Shown: positions 11,143 through 23,075, counted from the stretch's first letter. The stretch is DNA of 64,000 bases from Bagarius yarrelli (GCA_005784505.1 VCAZ01000020.1:647111-711110); one strand, 5' to 3'. Notes: generated by a model not told the origin, from the letters alone. Program-made: numbers and translations.

Positions 11143-11440
11143 GGACGGCATGGTGGCTTAGTGATTAGCACTGTTGCCTCTCAGCAAGAAGGCCTGGGTT
11201 TGATTCCACGGCAGGGGTCTTTCTGTGTGGAGTTTGCAAGTTCTCCCGTGCTTGTGTGGGTTTACTCCGGTTAATTGGTGATTCTAAATTGCCCATAGGA
11301 GTGAGTGAGATTGTGTGTGATGGACTGGCGACCTGTCCAGGCTGTACCCCTCCTTCACTTCACCCTCTCAAAGACGGCTTGGATAGACTCCAGCAGATCC
11401 CCGTGAACCCGAATTAGGGAATAAGCGGATATAGAATGAA
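11143..11440 (+). mobile_element. SINE-like repeat family C
   Basis: The head 'ggacggcatggtggctta' is followed by 'gcaagaaggcctgggtttga' (box B region), 'tctgtgtggagtttgcaagt', 'gatggactggcgacctgtcc' and the tail 'aataagcggatatagaatga'. It is near full length and widespread in fish from memory. Confidence 0.8.
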
Positions 11441-11861
11441 CATCGAAAGGGGTGAGTGTATGAAGGAAAAACCTACAGCAGTCGTTATCGGACCGCTGAA
11501 ATCCTAGGAGTGTGTGTGTGTGTGCTTGAGAGTGTGTGTGCTGGTGTTTTATGAGTGCTCTATTTTTATGAGTCCTATCCATCGTAATGTGTCCTACTCT
11601 GCCAACACTCTGCTCTGGTGATCATCAAGGTAATCCTAGAAAGACACACACACCCACACACACATGCTTCTACTGATATTGTAAAGACATTGTTATCATA
11701 ATATCAAGGCAATTAATTAATGCTATGTTTGGTCCTTAATCTAAACTCTAGCTTTTTCAGTCATTCACACACACACATACACACACACACACGGATGCAC
11801 ACAAACTATTATAGCATCATATCTGGGCGGCACAAAATTTAGTCTTAAGCTTGTATATGTC
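11441..11861. other. Unannotated sequence with short CA runs
   Basis: Short AC arrays at 11642-11664 and about 11767-11793. Nothing else recognised. Confidence 0.5.
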
Positions 11862-11982
11862 CATTTTACAGCACTTGGCAGGGTAAAAGGACTTACTCAG
11901 GGGCCCAACAGTGGTGAAGGGAATCGAACCCCAATCTTCTAATTAGCAGTCCAACACATTAACCGCTGCGCTAACACTTCCC
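11862..11982 (-). mobile_element. SINE family A
   Basis: 'acagcacttggcag', 'caggggcccaacagtggt', 'gggaatcgaacccc' and the reversed head 'attaaccgctgcgctaacac'. Part of the body is deleted. Confidence 0.8.
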
Positions 11983-12568
11983 TTTATACATGTATACACA
12001 CTTATATGTGTGTACAGTATAAACCTGTGCCACTTTTTAACCTTTAATATAAATGAACTTAAGATTCCAAGTGCCACAAAATCCTGAGTCAAATCCTACG
12101 CTGCTCTTTTTTCAATGTGATTGGACACAAAAGAGAACAAATGCTCTGATTGGTGGATTATTACAAAGAAGAAGCTATAAGTCTCGCCTGTTACAGTAAA
12201 GGAGAGGACGGGAGTTCGAACACTTAAACAGTTCAGTCCACATAAGCACTAAGTTATGTAAAGTTAAATATAAGTGTTGACCCATTATATAAGTTATAGA
12301 ATGGAATGAGTTTACTCAATCAAAGGTTTTCACTAATCTAGATCATCTAGTCACCTAGTCATGTATTTGGAGCGTTCTGGTTGGTCAGAGGTAAAATCCA
12401 AAGAGATGTTCAGTCATCCTGAACTTTGTAATATCACCACAAGCTCATCTTAGATTCTTCTATATATACAGACTCCAGGTCTCCTGACACTTTTCTCTTA
12501 GCTCTATGTTCTAGGTCAGCCTATGAGAATGTCCAGTCTCATTAGCTTGTCATAAAATTATTTCGATA
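11983..12568. other. Unannotated sequence
   Basis: AT-rich unique-looking DNA. No gene or repeat recognised. Confidence 0.4.
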
Positions 12569-12945
12569 CACACTATACGGCCTAAAGTATTGGGACACCT
12601 GATTATCAAATTCTTATGTTTTATGAACATCCTACTCCAGATTTAGTCTCACTCTTACTCCTATAAGAATCTCCACACTTCTGATTTTATGGCGTGTGAC
12701 TGTGGGGATTAGTTCAGCCACAAAATGATTAGTAGTATCAGGTGCTAATGTCAACTGAGAAGATCTGAGGTTCAGTCCATATTTCAGTTTATCCCAACGG
12801 TGCTTAGTGGTTAAACTGTTGGACTGCAGAACAGAGGTTTGTGGGTTCAAATCCCAGCACAGCCAAGCCTCCACTGCTGTACGAGTAATTTAACAGATTA
12901 AAGTTGTGATAGTAATATATCCACAAATTTTTGGCTATATAATAT
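12569..12945 (-). mobile_element. Tc1-derived MITE relic interrupted by a SINE
   Basis: The left part (12569-12800) starts 'acactatacggcctaaagta' and includes 'actccagatttagtctcact'. The right end 'ccacaaatttttggctatat' lies at about 12920-12940. Related copies sit at 18.4, 22.6, 29.2, 38.6 and 55.2 kb. The reverse strand of intact relatives encodes the C-terminal part of a Tc1-like transposase, but here it is broken by stops and deletions. Confidence 0.65.
12800..12898 (+). mobile_element. SINE family A inserted in the Tc1 relic
   Basis: The head 'ggtgcttagtggttaaactg' and box B 'gtgggttcaaatcccagcac' are followed by 'ccaagcctccactgctgt', then Tc1 sequence resumes. The left junction has microhomology, so its exact position is uncertain. 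Confidence 0.65.
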
Positions 12946-12984
12946 AGGAGCCAGGACAAAGCTTGTTCATTGGCTTGTTCATTT

Positions 12985-13240
12985 TCTGCTTCCTGATGTG
13001 GAGCATTAAGCAGTGTTTGGCTGTATGAGCATCAATCTGACACAATGATGCATGAGTCATTAAAAAAATGACCTTGTCGACATTGCCTCCCTTCGAGAAG
13101 TGAAGCCGTTTTGGCGCCAAGATTAACGAATCAGCAGAAGACACAATGCCAGGGTTGCCTTGTAGCAATCTGTGCATGAAATAAGAGGCTAGAAAACCAG
13201 ATGTCAGGCTTCCATGTCGACACATGTTCTATTAGGTTGT
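12985..13240. promoter_or_regulatory. Candidate regulatory element with E2F-like palindrome
   Basis: Low-repeat block with 'gatgcatgagtcatta' and the perfect palindrome TTGGCGCCAA at 13111-13120, which fits an E2F-type site. Function is inferred only. Confidence 0.25.
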
Positions 13241-13564
13241 TATAGGAAATGCCAGGTTCTCAGCCTGTGTGTGTTAGAGTAGTGGTGCGTTGAAGTCCAA
13301 CAAGATGAAGAAACTCCACATGAGGCAATTACTTTTACCGAGTTACACCTTAACCCCTTGGCTTATGGAAAATAATGATATCATACCTTATTAGCTGTGC
13401 ACTGGTCCATTTGGCCACCACCTTTAGTAACAGGATTAGAGAGCTCATGACTTGACCTAGACAAATATCATCCACAGTGAAACTCTGAGTTGAGTATTTT
13501 CCTTTTCAGTAAACTTACATATGTCCTATTTATTTTATGCATTTTATATTTATATAACATTTTG
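13241..13564. other. Unannotated sequence
   Basis: No recognised feature. Confidence 0.4.
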
Positions 13565-13815
13565 TAATTTATTTATTCATTTCCAGCAAATCTTTTATCC
13601 TAGAGTTATATTGTATCCAAAGCCGATCCAAACAACAGTAGAAATGAGCAGGAAACACACTGTATGAGACACCGGTCAATCACAGCACACAATATACACA
13701 GACAGACATGCTTACACACATACAAACACACACACACACCTAGGGGTAATTTGCCGTAACAGGCCTCCTACCTGCATGTTTCTGGAAGGTGTTATCCTGT
13801 GAGTGGGAATTGGCA
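13565..13815 (-). mobile_element. Old interspersed repeat (family C-like 3' part)
   Basis: 'gagacaccggtcaatcacag', a short CA run, 'ctaggggtaattt' and 'cctgcatgtttctggaaggt' follow the order of a common fish repeat read in reverse. Heavily diverged. Confidence 0.4.
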
Positions 13816-14023
13816 AATGGCCAAATTGGGAGAAAAGTGTTTCAAATACAACAAATTGCTCTGCATTTATACAATCCAGGAATTAAAATCCTTATAAAGG
13901 AAATAAAAACTATGAGTTAATGATATGTATTTATAATATGTAAACATATATACATATGTGTATATATGTATATGTATACATAAATCTATTTTACTATACT
14001 GCATGTATGCATCTGTCTATACT

Positions 14024-14024
14024 C

Positions 14025-14082
<58 letters not shown>

Positions 14083-14110
14083 CACTTGTCCGATTGTCTG
14101 TCTGTCTGTC
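14024..14110. repeat. (CTAT)n then (TCTG)n microsatellite
   Basis: About 14 CTAT units at 14024-14081, then TCTG units at about 14095-14110. Confidence 0.95.
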
Positions 14111-15489
14111 CGTTTACCTGTCTAACAGTACCAGTAATAATGTGTGTGAATAAAAAAGGAAATATCATTTTATAGTACAGTATTCTACATAGTTTAAAGG
14201 GCCCTGAACTCCATCCTGATGAGACCGTTTGAGATGTTTTGGACTGCTGACTGCTGCAGGTCATGTTGTTCAGTCTCATGAATGCTGTTGTGGTTGTATT
14301 GGTAAAAAAAAAAAAAACACCGGACTGCAGCTCTTACAAAATTGCAAGTCTGACAACCTATTGTGTTTTCCAGTCAGGCTATTTTAATGTTCAATACAGT
14401 AAAAATGTTGGGTAATTATGTTGTCTGTAATTTTGGGGCATCAGTGAGTCATTATTAATATATGGGGTATTTTTTTACTTTTACTTTTGAGAACACGCAA
14501 ACTGTGTATACGGAGCAGTGGTACAGATTTCACGATATTTGTCAGTGATGCTCCGGATCTGCTACACACCAATTCCTCCGCCATCGTCCTGTCAGTCATT
14601 ACTATCCTCACATTACAAGTGAAAACTTGAAAGCTTAAACATGCAATAGAAATCATGTGCGCAGTGGAGAAAACTGTTAAAAATGCAAACATCTGGAACG
14701 AACATTCAGTTAGAACCAAATATTTGTATTAATTATTGTCGTTTGACTATTTTATATGATTGTTATTTGAAAAGGGTTTTAGTCTCCCTTTACAATAATC
14801 TACATTAAAAATAGTGTCTTTATTTTATTCAGGCTAATAAAATTCGGGCTAAAATGTATGCCTGAAAGGCTACCAGGATTTCAGAAAATGTGTGAGCTCT
14901 GGACTGGGGACTTCCTTAATCTAGTGGAGAATCAAATTGGTGGTTCTATCACGAAATAGTACATATAGACATAACAGACAAGTTTGCACAAACATTTGAG
15001 GATATCTTATAAATGTCTTAGAACTTAACCTTTGGAAACACAAATCTTCTTTAGATTTATCACTAAACAAGAGTGAACATGATTAAATTTGCCACTAACA
15101 GTAATCAGGACTGGGAATCAGAGGATACAAGTTATGTTTTGCTCCCATCTGTAAGGTTTTGTACATCTAAACATATTAATTCCAAAAATTTAACAAATGT
15201 TCTTTCTTTCTTTCTCTTTCATTCATTCATTTGTTGTTGGGTATTTGTAAGGAACAGGTGCTGTAGGGGGTGAAAGTGTTGAGTTTGTCTCCTCCTGGGA
15301 GTGAGAGAGTCTTAGAGGCAGACAGACAATATGAGTGTGAGAAGTGTAAATGAAAAGAAAGGAAAGTGAGAGAGGGAAAAAGAGTGTACAGGGAGAAAGA
15401 GCTTATTAGTATATTACAGCTTGTAAGCAATATTCCTGTCATCAGGACTGTGTTTATTGCTATAGCCGTCCCTGTGGACCATCGGTAAA
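14111..15489. other. Unannotated sequence
   Basis: AT-rich. Poly(A) near 14308-14320 and a TTTC/ATTC run near 15205-15230. Open frames are under 100 codons and without domains. Confidence 0.4.
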
Positions 15490-15498
15490 AAGAGAGAG

Positions 15499-15538
<40 letters not shown>

Positions 15539-16010
15539 AAACTGCCGCTTTCTCTTTTCACCTATAGAAATAATATAACCTGATATTCAGTCATTGAGGC
15601 TATAGTCACACGCTGCTAGGATAAATTATCAAAAAGTGTGCAGGAGGCTTTGCCCCACACACACACACACACACACACACACAAAGTTAAGATCATGCAG
15701 TAGCTGTTCACTGCCATGTCATTCGCATACTGAAGCTCAAGAGACAGAAGACGGATGAATAGCCTCAGCATCTTCTCTGAAAATTCTCTCAAGAACAGTC
15801 ATGCATTTCTAACACAGCCTTTTTTCCTGTTGAGTGGTGATGTGAGATGAAAGTGTTGTGTGAGCTTGTGTGACTATGATAGTGATGGGTAGGGGAAGCG
15901 GACCTTGTTGTGCGAACAGGCCATATTTCCATATAAATCAATGCAGTGTTCACATTACGTCTTCTTCAAGGCATAAACACACAAACACACACACACACAC
16001 ACACACACAC
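15490..16010. repeat. Microsatellites (GA)n, (AC)n, (AC)n
   Basis: Arrays at 15490-15535, 15655-15683 and 15984-16010, separated by unique-looking DNA. Confidence 0.9.
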
Positions 16011-16062
16011 CATTTCATACGTAAATACATGAGGCAGTTATGATACATTATCACTCATGCAT

Positions 16063-16304
16063 ATACACACGTGGACAAAATTGTTGGTAAACCCTATGTT
16101 AATGAAAGAAAAACCCACAAAAGTTTGTTTTTTTGAAAAGATTCTGTTGAACAACAATTCAAAAGCAATGTCGGATTTTCATTGGTTCATTTTCAGTCCA
16201 TATTTATTTATTATTACTTGTGTCAGTTTTACGTTATTTCAGTGACTATTGTGGCTTTTTCTTTCATTTTTACAGGGGTACCAACAATTTTGTCCACGTG
16301 TATA
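16063..16304. mobile_element. MITE with ~55-bp terminal inverted repeats
   Basis: The left end 'cacgtggacaaaattgttgg' has its complement at the right end, 'ccaacaattttgtccacgtg'. The similarity continues inward ('aatgaaagaaaaaccca' against 'gctttttctttcattttta'). The element is about 240 bp, non-coding and bounded by TA, consistent with Tc1/mariner type. The open frames inside are artefacts. Confidence 0.8.
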
Positions 16305-16415
16305 CACTCACCGGACAATTTAATAGAAACACCTGTACACCAGCTGTCCAATTAATCATAAGGCAACAGCAAAGTGTATATTGCCACAAAGATTCAGTCG
16401 AAGCACTTTGGTTAA
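16303..16415 (+). mobile_element. DNA-transposon end fragment
   Basis: 'actcaccggacaatttaata' and 'cacctgtacaccagctgtcc' resemble a common fish element starting 'cactcaccggccactttatt' (from memory). It directly abuts the MITE above. Confidence 0.5.
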
Positions 16416-16440
16416 TAGGGACGGGGGGGTATTTACTTTT

Positions 16441-16550
16441 ATCTTACATTTACCTCTTTATTAAATCCAACTGAGCAGTTGAGGGTTAAGGGTTAAGCAG
16501 TGGCGGTTTAGTGGTGCCGAGAATTGAACCCATAATCTTCTGATCAGCCT
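16441..16550 (-). mobile_element. SINE family A
   Basis: 'atcttacatttacctcttta', 'aactgagcagttgagggtta', 'gagaattgaacccataatct' and 'ctgatcagcc'. The head is truncated. Confidence 0.8.
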
Positions 16551-16744
16551 TTCTGGTTAAAGGATGTTCTTAATGACCGTAAAATGGTGGTTGCTTGGTG
16601 GTTTGGAAAGTTTATGCTACTGCTGATCTTCTGAGATTTTCTTGCATAACAATCTCAAGTTCATACAGAATAAAGATAAAAAAAAACAGACTAGACTGGA
16701 TAGACTGGTTTGTGTTTAAGCATTTTAGATACACATAGAACATA

Positions 16745-16965
16745 GAACATTGTGGGTGACTGGCTCCCGGGGTGCCGTTAGCAATTTTGGGCCCTATGAT
16801 AGAATATGAGTTTGGACCCTCTACCACTTTTATGTCGCACTGTTACTACTAGTAAAACAGATGCATGCATGGGCCCTTGAATTTCTCCTAACCACCAAAC
16901 TCCTCCAACATAAAAAAACCCCACCCTCACCGGCACCCCTGCTGGCCACTACACCAAATGATTAT
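16745..16965. mobile_element. Dispersed element, copy 1
   Basis: It shares 'ttactactagtaaaacaga', 'gggcccttgaa' and 'cggcacccctgctgg' with the insertion at 44110-44284. It is non-coding and probably a small DNA transposon. Confidence 0.45.
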
Positions 16966-16974
16966 TTCTATTTC

Positions 16975-17127
16975 CATTTCTGCCATTTGCCAGACACACT
17001 TATCTGTATTCATTACATTACACTTACACATCTTTTTTTTATCCAACTGATCTGGCCATGGTTGAGTCTTGCTCAGGTGTCCAGCAATGGCAGCTTGGTG
17101 GTAATGGGAATTGAACCTTGCGCTCTT
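16975..17127 (-). mobile_element. SINE family A
   Basis: 'ctgccatttgccagacacac', 'ttatccaactgatctgg', 'gcagcttggtggtaatggg' and 'aattgaacc'. The head is truncated. Confidence 0.8.
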
Positions 17128-18395
17128 TTGAAAAACAGGAATCTTTTAGTTTAAACTTTCACTGTCTGGTTTTGATGATCCTGCACCCACTGCATGAATA
17201 AGTACTGACTGTATATATTTAGTATAATAATATTCAGCAGGCTCGTCTTATTCTCCACATGGACTTCACTGGCAGCCATGAAACAATACACACAATAAAG
17301 TAAAGAACAAAGTATTAACATTTGTAAAAATCTGTAGTTCCAGATCAACCTCATTGGTTTTAAATATAAAAGGTAGCCTAGGAGAAAAGGAAATTAAGAT
17401 AACCATTGACATTGTAGAATTAAGTAAAAGTACCAAATGCTGGTCCAGCTGGCACTTTCCATTATTTGGGGTGATAAAAAAGGAAAGCTGAAAAAGGATT
17501 ACGAGGCGAGACTTTTCATTAAACAGTTTCTGGCCAAGATGGAGGGAATGAGGAAATGAAATCAAACATCATTTCTCTTCACCATTGTTTGCGCCCTGTG
17601 TTTTTCCGTGAGGCCAAGGTCCACTTTGTCTTCAGCCAGGCAGACGAAGGAAGCAGCAGGAGAAAAAGAGAAAACGATTTATATCAGAGCCCCACCGTTC
17701 GTTCGGATTCTCCATCATTGCCACGGTGACTGGTTACCTGGCAACAAAATACACAACGGCGCAGTAACCTTGGCGATGACGTGGCCGTCTGTCTAAAAGC
17801 AGAACGATGCCAAGACAGACGGTGTGTGTGTGTGTGTGCGCGAGAACAATAGTGGCCGCCAAGAACAATGATTCTTATCTGCAACAGGTGTGTTTGTGTG
17901 TTAAAGTGTGTCTCTTGCTACACCGTCTTGTTGCTGTGTAGGTGCACATCCCTTTCTCGGTGTGTGAAAGATGAAAGTGTGCTCTGTGGTAATTACAGAC
18001 TGGAGAGGCGAGAGGATGTCAGCACTGTCATGCTATTAAACTCGAATCATTGGTCCATCGATGTATACACACAATGCACACACTCGGAAACCCCTTGTGA
18101 TTTTTTTCTTAGATATATGACGTCCTGGTGTCCTGCTGGCTTCATACCACCACAGAAAGGCAGACAACTGATCAAATCAAAGCCAAATCATGGTTTCTTT
18201 TTTTAGCTAAAAAAAAATAAAAACACAGAATAAAAGCAAAAATGGCACCTTTTCCTATATTCAAACTCACTGGCATGTCGCTCGTATTTCCCGTTGGTAG
18301 TGTTTTTGTGGTGTATAGCATTATAGCATTAGTGTAGCCTTGTTTCTTTCCTTTTTATATGTAAAAATAACTATATTAATCCAAAGTTAATATCC
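17128..18395. other. Unannotated sequence
   Basis: AT-rich first half; a balanced, more GC-rich part at about 17590-18010. Open frames in both strands have no recognisable domain. Confidence 0.4.
17733..17745. promoter_or_regulatory. X-box-like (RFX) motif
   Basis: GTTACC-T-GGCAAC fits the RFX half-site pair consensus with a one-base spacer. A single motif match is weak evidence of binding. Confidence 0.35.
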
Positions 18396-18790
18396 TGACC
18401 ATCACAACTATTTGTGTTTTTGAAGATCTTGTTCCAGACTTAGTCCCACTCCTATACCAACCTTTACATTTCTGGAAATACTTTCCACAAGATTTTGAAG
18501 CGCGGCTGTAAAAACGTTTCTATTTATCCACAATATTATTAGTGAGATCAGACACCGATGTTTGGTGAGGAGGTCTGCAGTGCAGTCTGTGTTCCAGTTC
18601 ATCACTAAGGTGTTTTGTGGGGTTGAGTTAGAATCAGAGGTGTGTGCAGGAACTGCTTCCACTTCAACCAGAACCCACCATGAAGCTCAGGGGGTTTGTG
18701 CGTAGAGACATTGTTATGATAGAACAACGTTTGGGCCTTTTAGTTTTATTAAAGGAATAATGTAACGCTAATACAAAGACGTTTGACTGT
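18396..18790 (-). mobile_element. Tc1-derived MITE relic
   Basis: Order seen: 'ttccagacttagtcccactc', 'ccacaagattttgaagcg', 'gttccagttcatcactaagg', 'gtttgtgcgtagagacattg'. It is collinear with the 29.2-kb copy. The minus-strand frame at 18408-18662 includes a short 'AALQNLVESI' stretch typical of a Tc1-like transposase C-terminus; the frame is too short to be active. Confidence 0.75.
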
Positions 18791-18939
18791 GTAGTGGACT
18801 ATGCTATACTATGCTAATCTTCTTTTGTTCACTTGTTATATACTAAGTTTTGTACTAGAAATTTTGGCAAGGTAAAATACCTGCTGATTTTTGAGAACGT
18901 AATCTAGACATAAATGTTTACAAGAGCCACCGTCTCTAG

Positions 18940-19170
18940 AAATGTAGTATTGTGGAGTAACTTTAGTATAGTACATTTTCTGTGGTACATACTGTAGTGT
19001 TAAAACTTATTATAGTAAATGTAAAACAGTAAATTACAATAATGTGGTAATTAGTTGTGTTAATTCTACACTAGTTATAGTAACTCTACTATAGTAAAAT
19101 AAACACAGAACTACATTAATTACTATAGTAAATTTACTACAACTATATTATACTGTATGTGTGAGAATCT
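18940..19170. repeat. Block of 'actatagtaaa' motifs
   Basis: Many short 'tatagtaa', 'tactatag' and 'ttactaca' motifs. They resemble the block at 19449-20250, so this is probably a diverged part of the same transposon. Confidence 0.5.
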
Positions 19171-19448
19171 TCACAGCACAAATCACAGCAAAAAGTGTAT
19201 CAATGCAACACACAAAATCCCTGATAAAACTGATAACTGATAAAACTAAACAACATCTTAACAAACTGTTCATTTTTTATTGCTTATTTTTGTTAAAAAT
19301 CTTCAGTTACATTGTTGAACTTTTACTGAATCAGTGATTTGACATTGCTGTCCATTAGAAATGGGAATCTGGTCTTTCCCACTGGAACACACTGTCCTCC
19401 ATTAACAACTCTGTTCCTCATAGAACCACTCTTTAAAATATAGTTGAT

Positions 19449-20642
19449 CAGTTCACTGCAGTTCTTTCTATAGTACGGCGTAAACATTAACCGAGTATAA
19501 ATACTATAACAAACTAAATCCTTTAGTAAATACTATCATATAATACAGTATAGCACAGTCTTCTAGTTTACTCTAGTAAAGTTTACTACAGTATTTACTA
19601 CAGTTTATCATTTCACTACAGTTAATACTATAGTCTGCTGCAGAAAGCTGATATCACAGCACATTGTCATGCAGGTACAAAGGAAATAACACTCTCGCTT
19701 GCTGGTGTAAACGCAGGGTTCTACATATACTTAAGATGTGTCAGTGAACCACAATAGAAGTGATTTCTACTGATTTGGATCTGGGTAAGGATTTGGGTAA
19801 ACTGGGTAAAATAGTTGCATTTATTCGTAAGGATATGCACAGTATAAAAATAAATTCATCTCCAGGGAGTGTTGTGTGGCTACCTGAATTGGGGCTCAGC
19901 AGAACATCATTAGCTTGAGTTTACCAGCACTATAGCAAGTATCTTTCCATATCTGTTTATCAGTTCACTACAGTTCTTTCTATAGTTTGGTGTAAACATT
20001 AACCGAGTATAAATACTATAACTAACTAAATCCTTTAGTAAATACTATCATATGATACAGTATAACGCAGTCTTCTAGTTTACTCTAGTAACGTTTACTA
20101 CAGTATTTACTACAGTTTATCATTTCACTACAGTTAATACTATAGTCTGCTGCAGAAAGATGGAGTAAATACTGTAATATACTACACTATACTCCTAATT
20201 ACTACATTGTACTGTAGTAAATTCTACAGTATATTATGGTAATTTTTTCATGTGGCTGTAGTATTTTGTACTGTCTGTATACACGTGTATATAAGATGAG
20301 TTTCTGTAAATTGTAGGTATAACGTTTACCTAATCGCACCTTATTTGCATTAAATTGAGAGAATTTCCGATTAAGTGCTTCTTGCTGCACTGTTGCCTTT
20401 TTCCTCACTGTTTTTGCTGATATCACAGCACATTGTCATGCAGGTACAAAGGAAATAACACTCTCGCTTGCTGGTGTAAACGCAGGGTTCTACATATACT
20501 TAAGATGTGTCATTGAACCACAATAGAAGTGATTTCTACTGAATAGATTTGGATCTGGGTAAGGATTTGGGGAAACTAGGCAAAATATTTGCATTTATTC
20601 CTAAGGATATGCACAGTATAAAAATAAATTCATCTCCAGGGA
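19449..20642. repeat. Tandem duplication with a 257-bp indel
   Basis: Copy 1 (19449-19868) and copy 2 (19961-20642) both start 'cagttcact' and end 'aattcatctccaggga'. They are nearly identical except that copy 2 holds 257 extra bases (20160-20416) between 'tgctgcagaaag' and 'ctgatatcacagcac'. The repeats contain many 'tagtaaatact' motifs of a probable old DNA transposon. Confidence 0.9.
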
Positions 20643-21589
20643 CTTGAGTGTTGGGTGGAAAAGAAAATTAGCATTAGCATGCAGCTGGCAGAAGTTCAGG
20701 AGGTGGAGCACTGATGCCTATCAATTTGTGCTCTTTCTAATGGGAGGTCAGGAAACCCAAAAGCTCAGTAAACACTCGGTTTGCTATTTCGTTTCTTGCC
20801 TTTCTAGCTCTCCTCTTACATTTTTTTTTCATTTCCTGCTGCTTTTCTTTTCCACCCCTCTATTTTTCTCACCTTTTATGTGTCCATCTTATTCGACTGC
20901 ATTTCCTTGACAACCTAAGCATGCAATGATTAGCAATAATAGCTACCTGGGACTGTGGATCATAACTCATAATTCCAATCAGAAATGACATGAACAGCCT
21001 CGAGTCTCTCTCCCTCTCCCTCTCTCTCTACTTTTCTTCACCTCTCTCCGCAATGAAATTAGTGCAGAAGGGAAATAAAGAGAAATTATTCTCTAAAAGC
21101 CTGTCATTCAACCCATCAAATCACATAGGAACAACGTCTTGCTAAGTTATTAGCGTGGAAGCCGAACAGATTGCAGCTGTGGTATTCTGTATTTCGGTGC
21201 AGTGTAGTGTAGAAAGTGCCGTTTCTTGACAAGAATCTGTGCTGTAACTCTGGATCTGTTGGAACATCAATGGTGTTGCAGTCAGGATAATATATATTTT
21301 TTATTCGTTATATAGAACCGTTACCGAATTACGGTTGAAAAAATTCCATGTTATAATTTATTATATTTATTTAATGATGTTGGCTTTTTCTGTCATGTGA
21401 TCTTTATATCTGCTCACAGCCTAAAACAAAATCCCCTCCTTCCTGTGACTGAGATCCTATTGAGACAAAATAATAATCATAATAATAATAATAATAATAA
21501 TAGACCTCTATTTCCTAAAACATATTAAAGCCCCAATACCAGAAATGTTGGGGTGCTGAGTAAAATATTGCAAATGATTTTCAAGATTT
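20643..21589. other. Unannotated, possible regulatory block at 20925-21130
   Basis: The 20925-21130 part is low-repeat apart from one CT run and has AT-rich motifs ('gcaatgaaattagtgcag'). A short (AAT)n array lies at about 21475-21502. Confidence 0.25.
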
Positions 21590-21729
21590 CAAAGACTGCT
21601 AATTGGAAGATCAGGGTTCAATTTCCAGCACTACCAAGCTTTCACTGTTTGGACCCCTGAGCAAGGCCCTTAATGTATTAATGTAAGTTGTGCTACATAA
21701 GGGCGTCCGCCAAATGCTGTAAATATAAA
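21590..21729 (+). mobile_element. SINE family A
   Basis: 'gactgctaattggaagatca', 'ggacccctgagcaaggccct' and the tail 'gggcgtccgccaaatgctgt'. The first part of the head is missing. Confidence 0.85.
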
Positions 21730-21739
21730 AAGGTAAATT

Positions 21740-22145
21740 TTCACAGATTGCTCATCTATACTGCTCATCTATACTGTTAAACACTGACTCACAAAGTTGC
21801 TCTTTTTATACCCAATCATGTTACTAACCTGTTGTCATCAAACCTGATTAGTTGCAAAATGTTCTTCTATCTATTTCTTTGTTAGTATCACTTTCATTTC
21901 CAGCCTTTTGTTGCATCTGTCCCAACTTTTTTTTGAGAGGTGTCGCTGCCATCAATTTCAAAATTACCCTTTTGTCTCTTTCTTTTTTTTTTTTTTTTTT
22001 TAAAAAGGACCCCTTTTCACAGCATACTCATTTAATATGTTTTTTTTATGTTTTATTGTGTAAAAAAAACAGGTATTAATAAGATTGCAAATCATTGCAT
22101 CACATTTTTATGTAGATTTTACACAGCGTCCCAATTTTTCTGTGA
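21740..22145. mobile_element. Dispersed repeat, copy 2
   Basis: It is collinear with 5240-5550: 'tacccaatcatgtta', 'ttccagccttttgttgcatc', 'gcgtcccaatttttc'. Interrupted by T homopolymers. No coding frame. Confidence 0.45.
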
Positions 22146-22312
22146 TATTTCAATAGAAATAACTTTTCCTTTCTGTTCTGTTTTAGCATGTAGCTTATCC
22201 CACATAATACATCAAAACACTGTTTTCTGCTAGCTATCATCCATCTTATTAACCTTATAAACTATGTTCAAACATCCTGTAGCATTAATTACGACTTAAA
22301 TCGCTACCTGAA

Positions 22313-22385
22313 TTTATTTCTCAGAAGAACATCATTAGCATGAGTTTACCAGCACTATAGCAAGTATCGTTCCATATTTGTGTTT
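22313..22385 (+). repeat. Displaced third copy of part of the 19.9-kb sequence
   Basis: 'agaacatcattagcatgagt' and 'ttaccagcactatagcaagt' match 19888-19950 closely. It therefore lies about 2.4 kb from its source. Confidence 0.8.
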
Positions 22386-22442
22386 TAAAACAAATGACAA
22401 ATGACATTAGAAATGTATGAATATTTTAAATATATGCATTGA

Positions 22443-22445
22443 ATA

Positions 22446-22477
<32 letters not shown>

Positions 22478-22498
22478 GATATATATATATATATATAT
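22443..22498. repeat. (AT)n microsatellite
   Basis: AT array with two small interruptions. Confidence 0.95.
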
Positions 22499-22599
22499 GC
22501 CCTGTCCTGACTATAGTTTATAAGTGTTTCACTGCTGTATTATATTTATGCCTATATAAATGATGAATTCTTTTAGTTTTCATCATGTTCCCATAATAC

Positions 22600-23075
22600 A
22601 GTGCCACCAGAACACACACATAAGCGTGTCCTTCCCAAACAGTTGCCACAAAGTTGAAAGCACACATTCGTCTAAAATCGTCTAAATATTTATTTACAGA
22701 AACTTTAATCCAAACACTGTTCCAGCATGACAATTCCCCCTGTGCACAAAGGCCCTGAGCTTCATAAAGACATGCTGCGTTGTGATTGGTGTGTTTAAGT
22801 AAAAAAAAAAGCTTAATTGTTGTGTACAGATCCCTGACTTAACACTACTAAACACCTTTGGGATGACCCCAGACCTCCTCACCTCAACATTAGTGTCTGA
22901 TCTCATTAATACTGTTATAGCTGAATAAAAAATATCTTCACAGCCATGATTCCAAATCTAGTCCAAAGCCTAAAATCTAGAGTTAAAGACTATATCTGAA
23001 ATAGGGTGCTCCAAAAATAGATATGAGTGACAGGCAGGTGGTCCAATACTTTTGTCTATATAGTTTACAGGTATA
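22600..23075 (+). mobile_element. Tc1-derived MITE relic
   Basis: 'ttcccaaacagttgccacaa', 'gttccagcatgacaattccc', 'aacacctttgggatgacccc' and the end 'aatacttttgtctatatag'. The plus strand of relatives encodes a Tc1-like transposase C-terminus; stops and deletions break it here. Confidence 0.75.
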
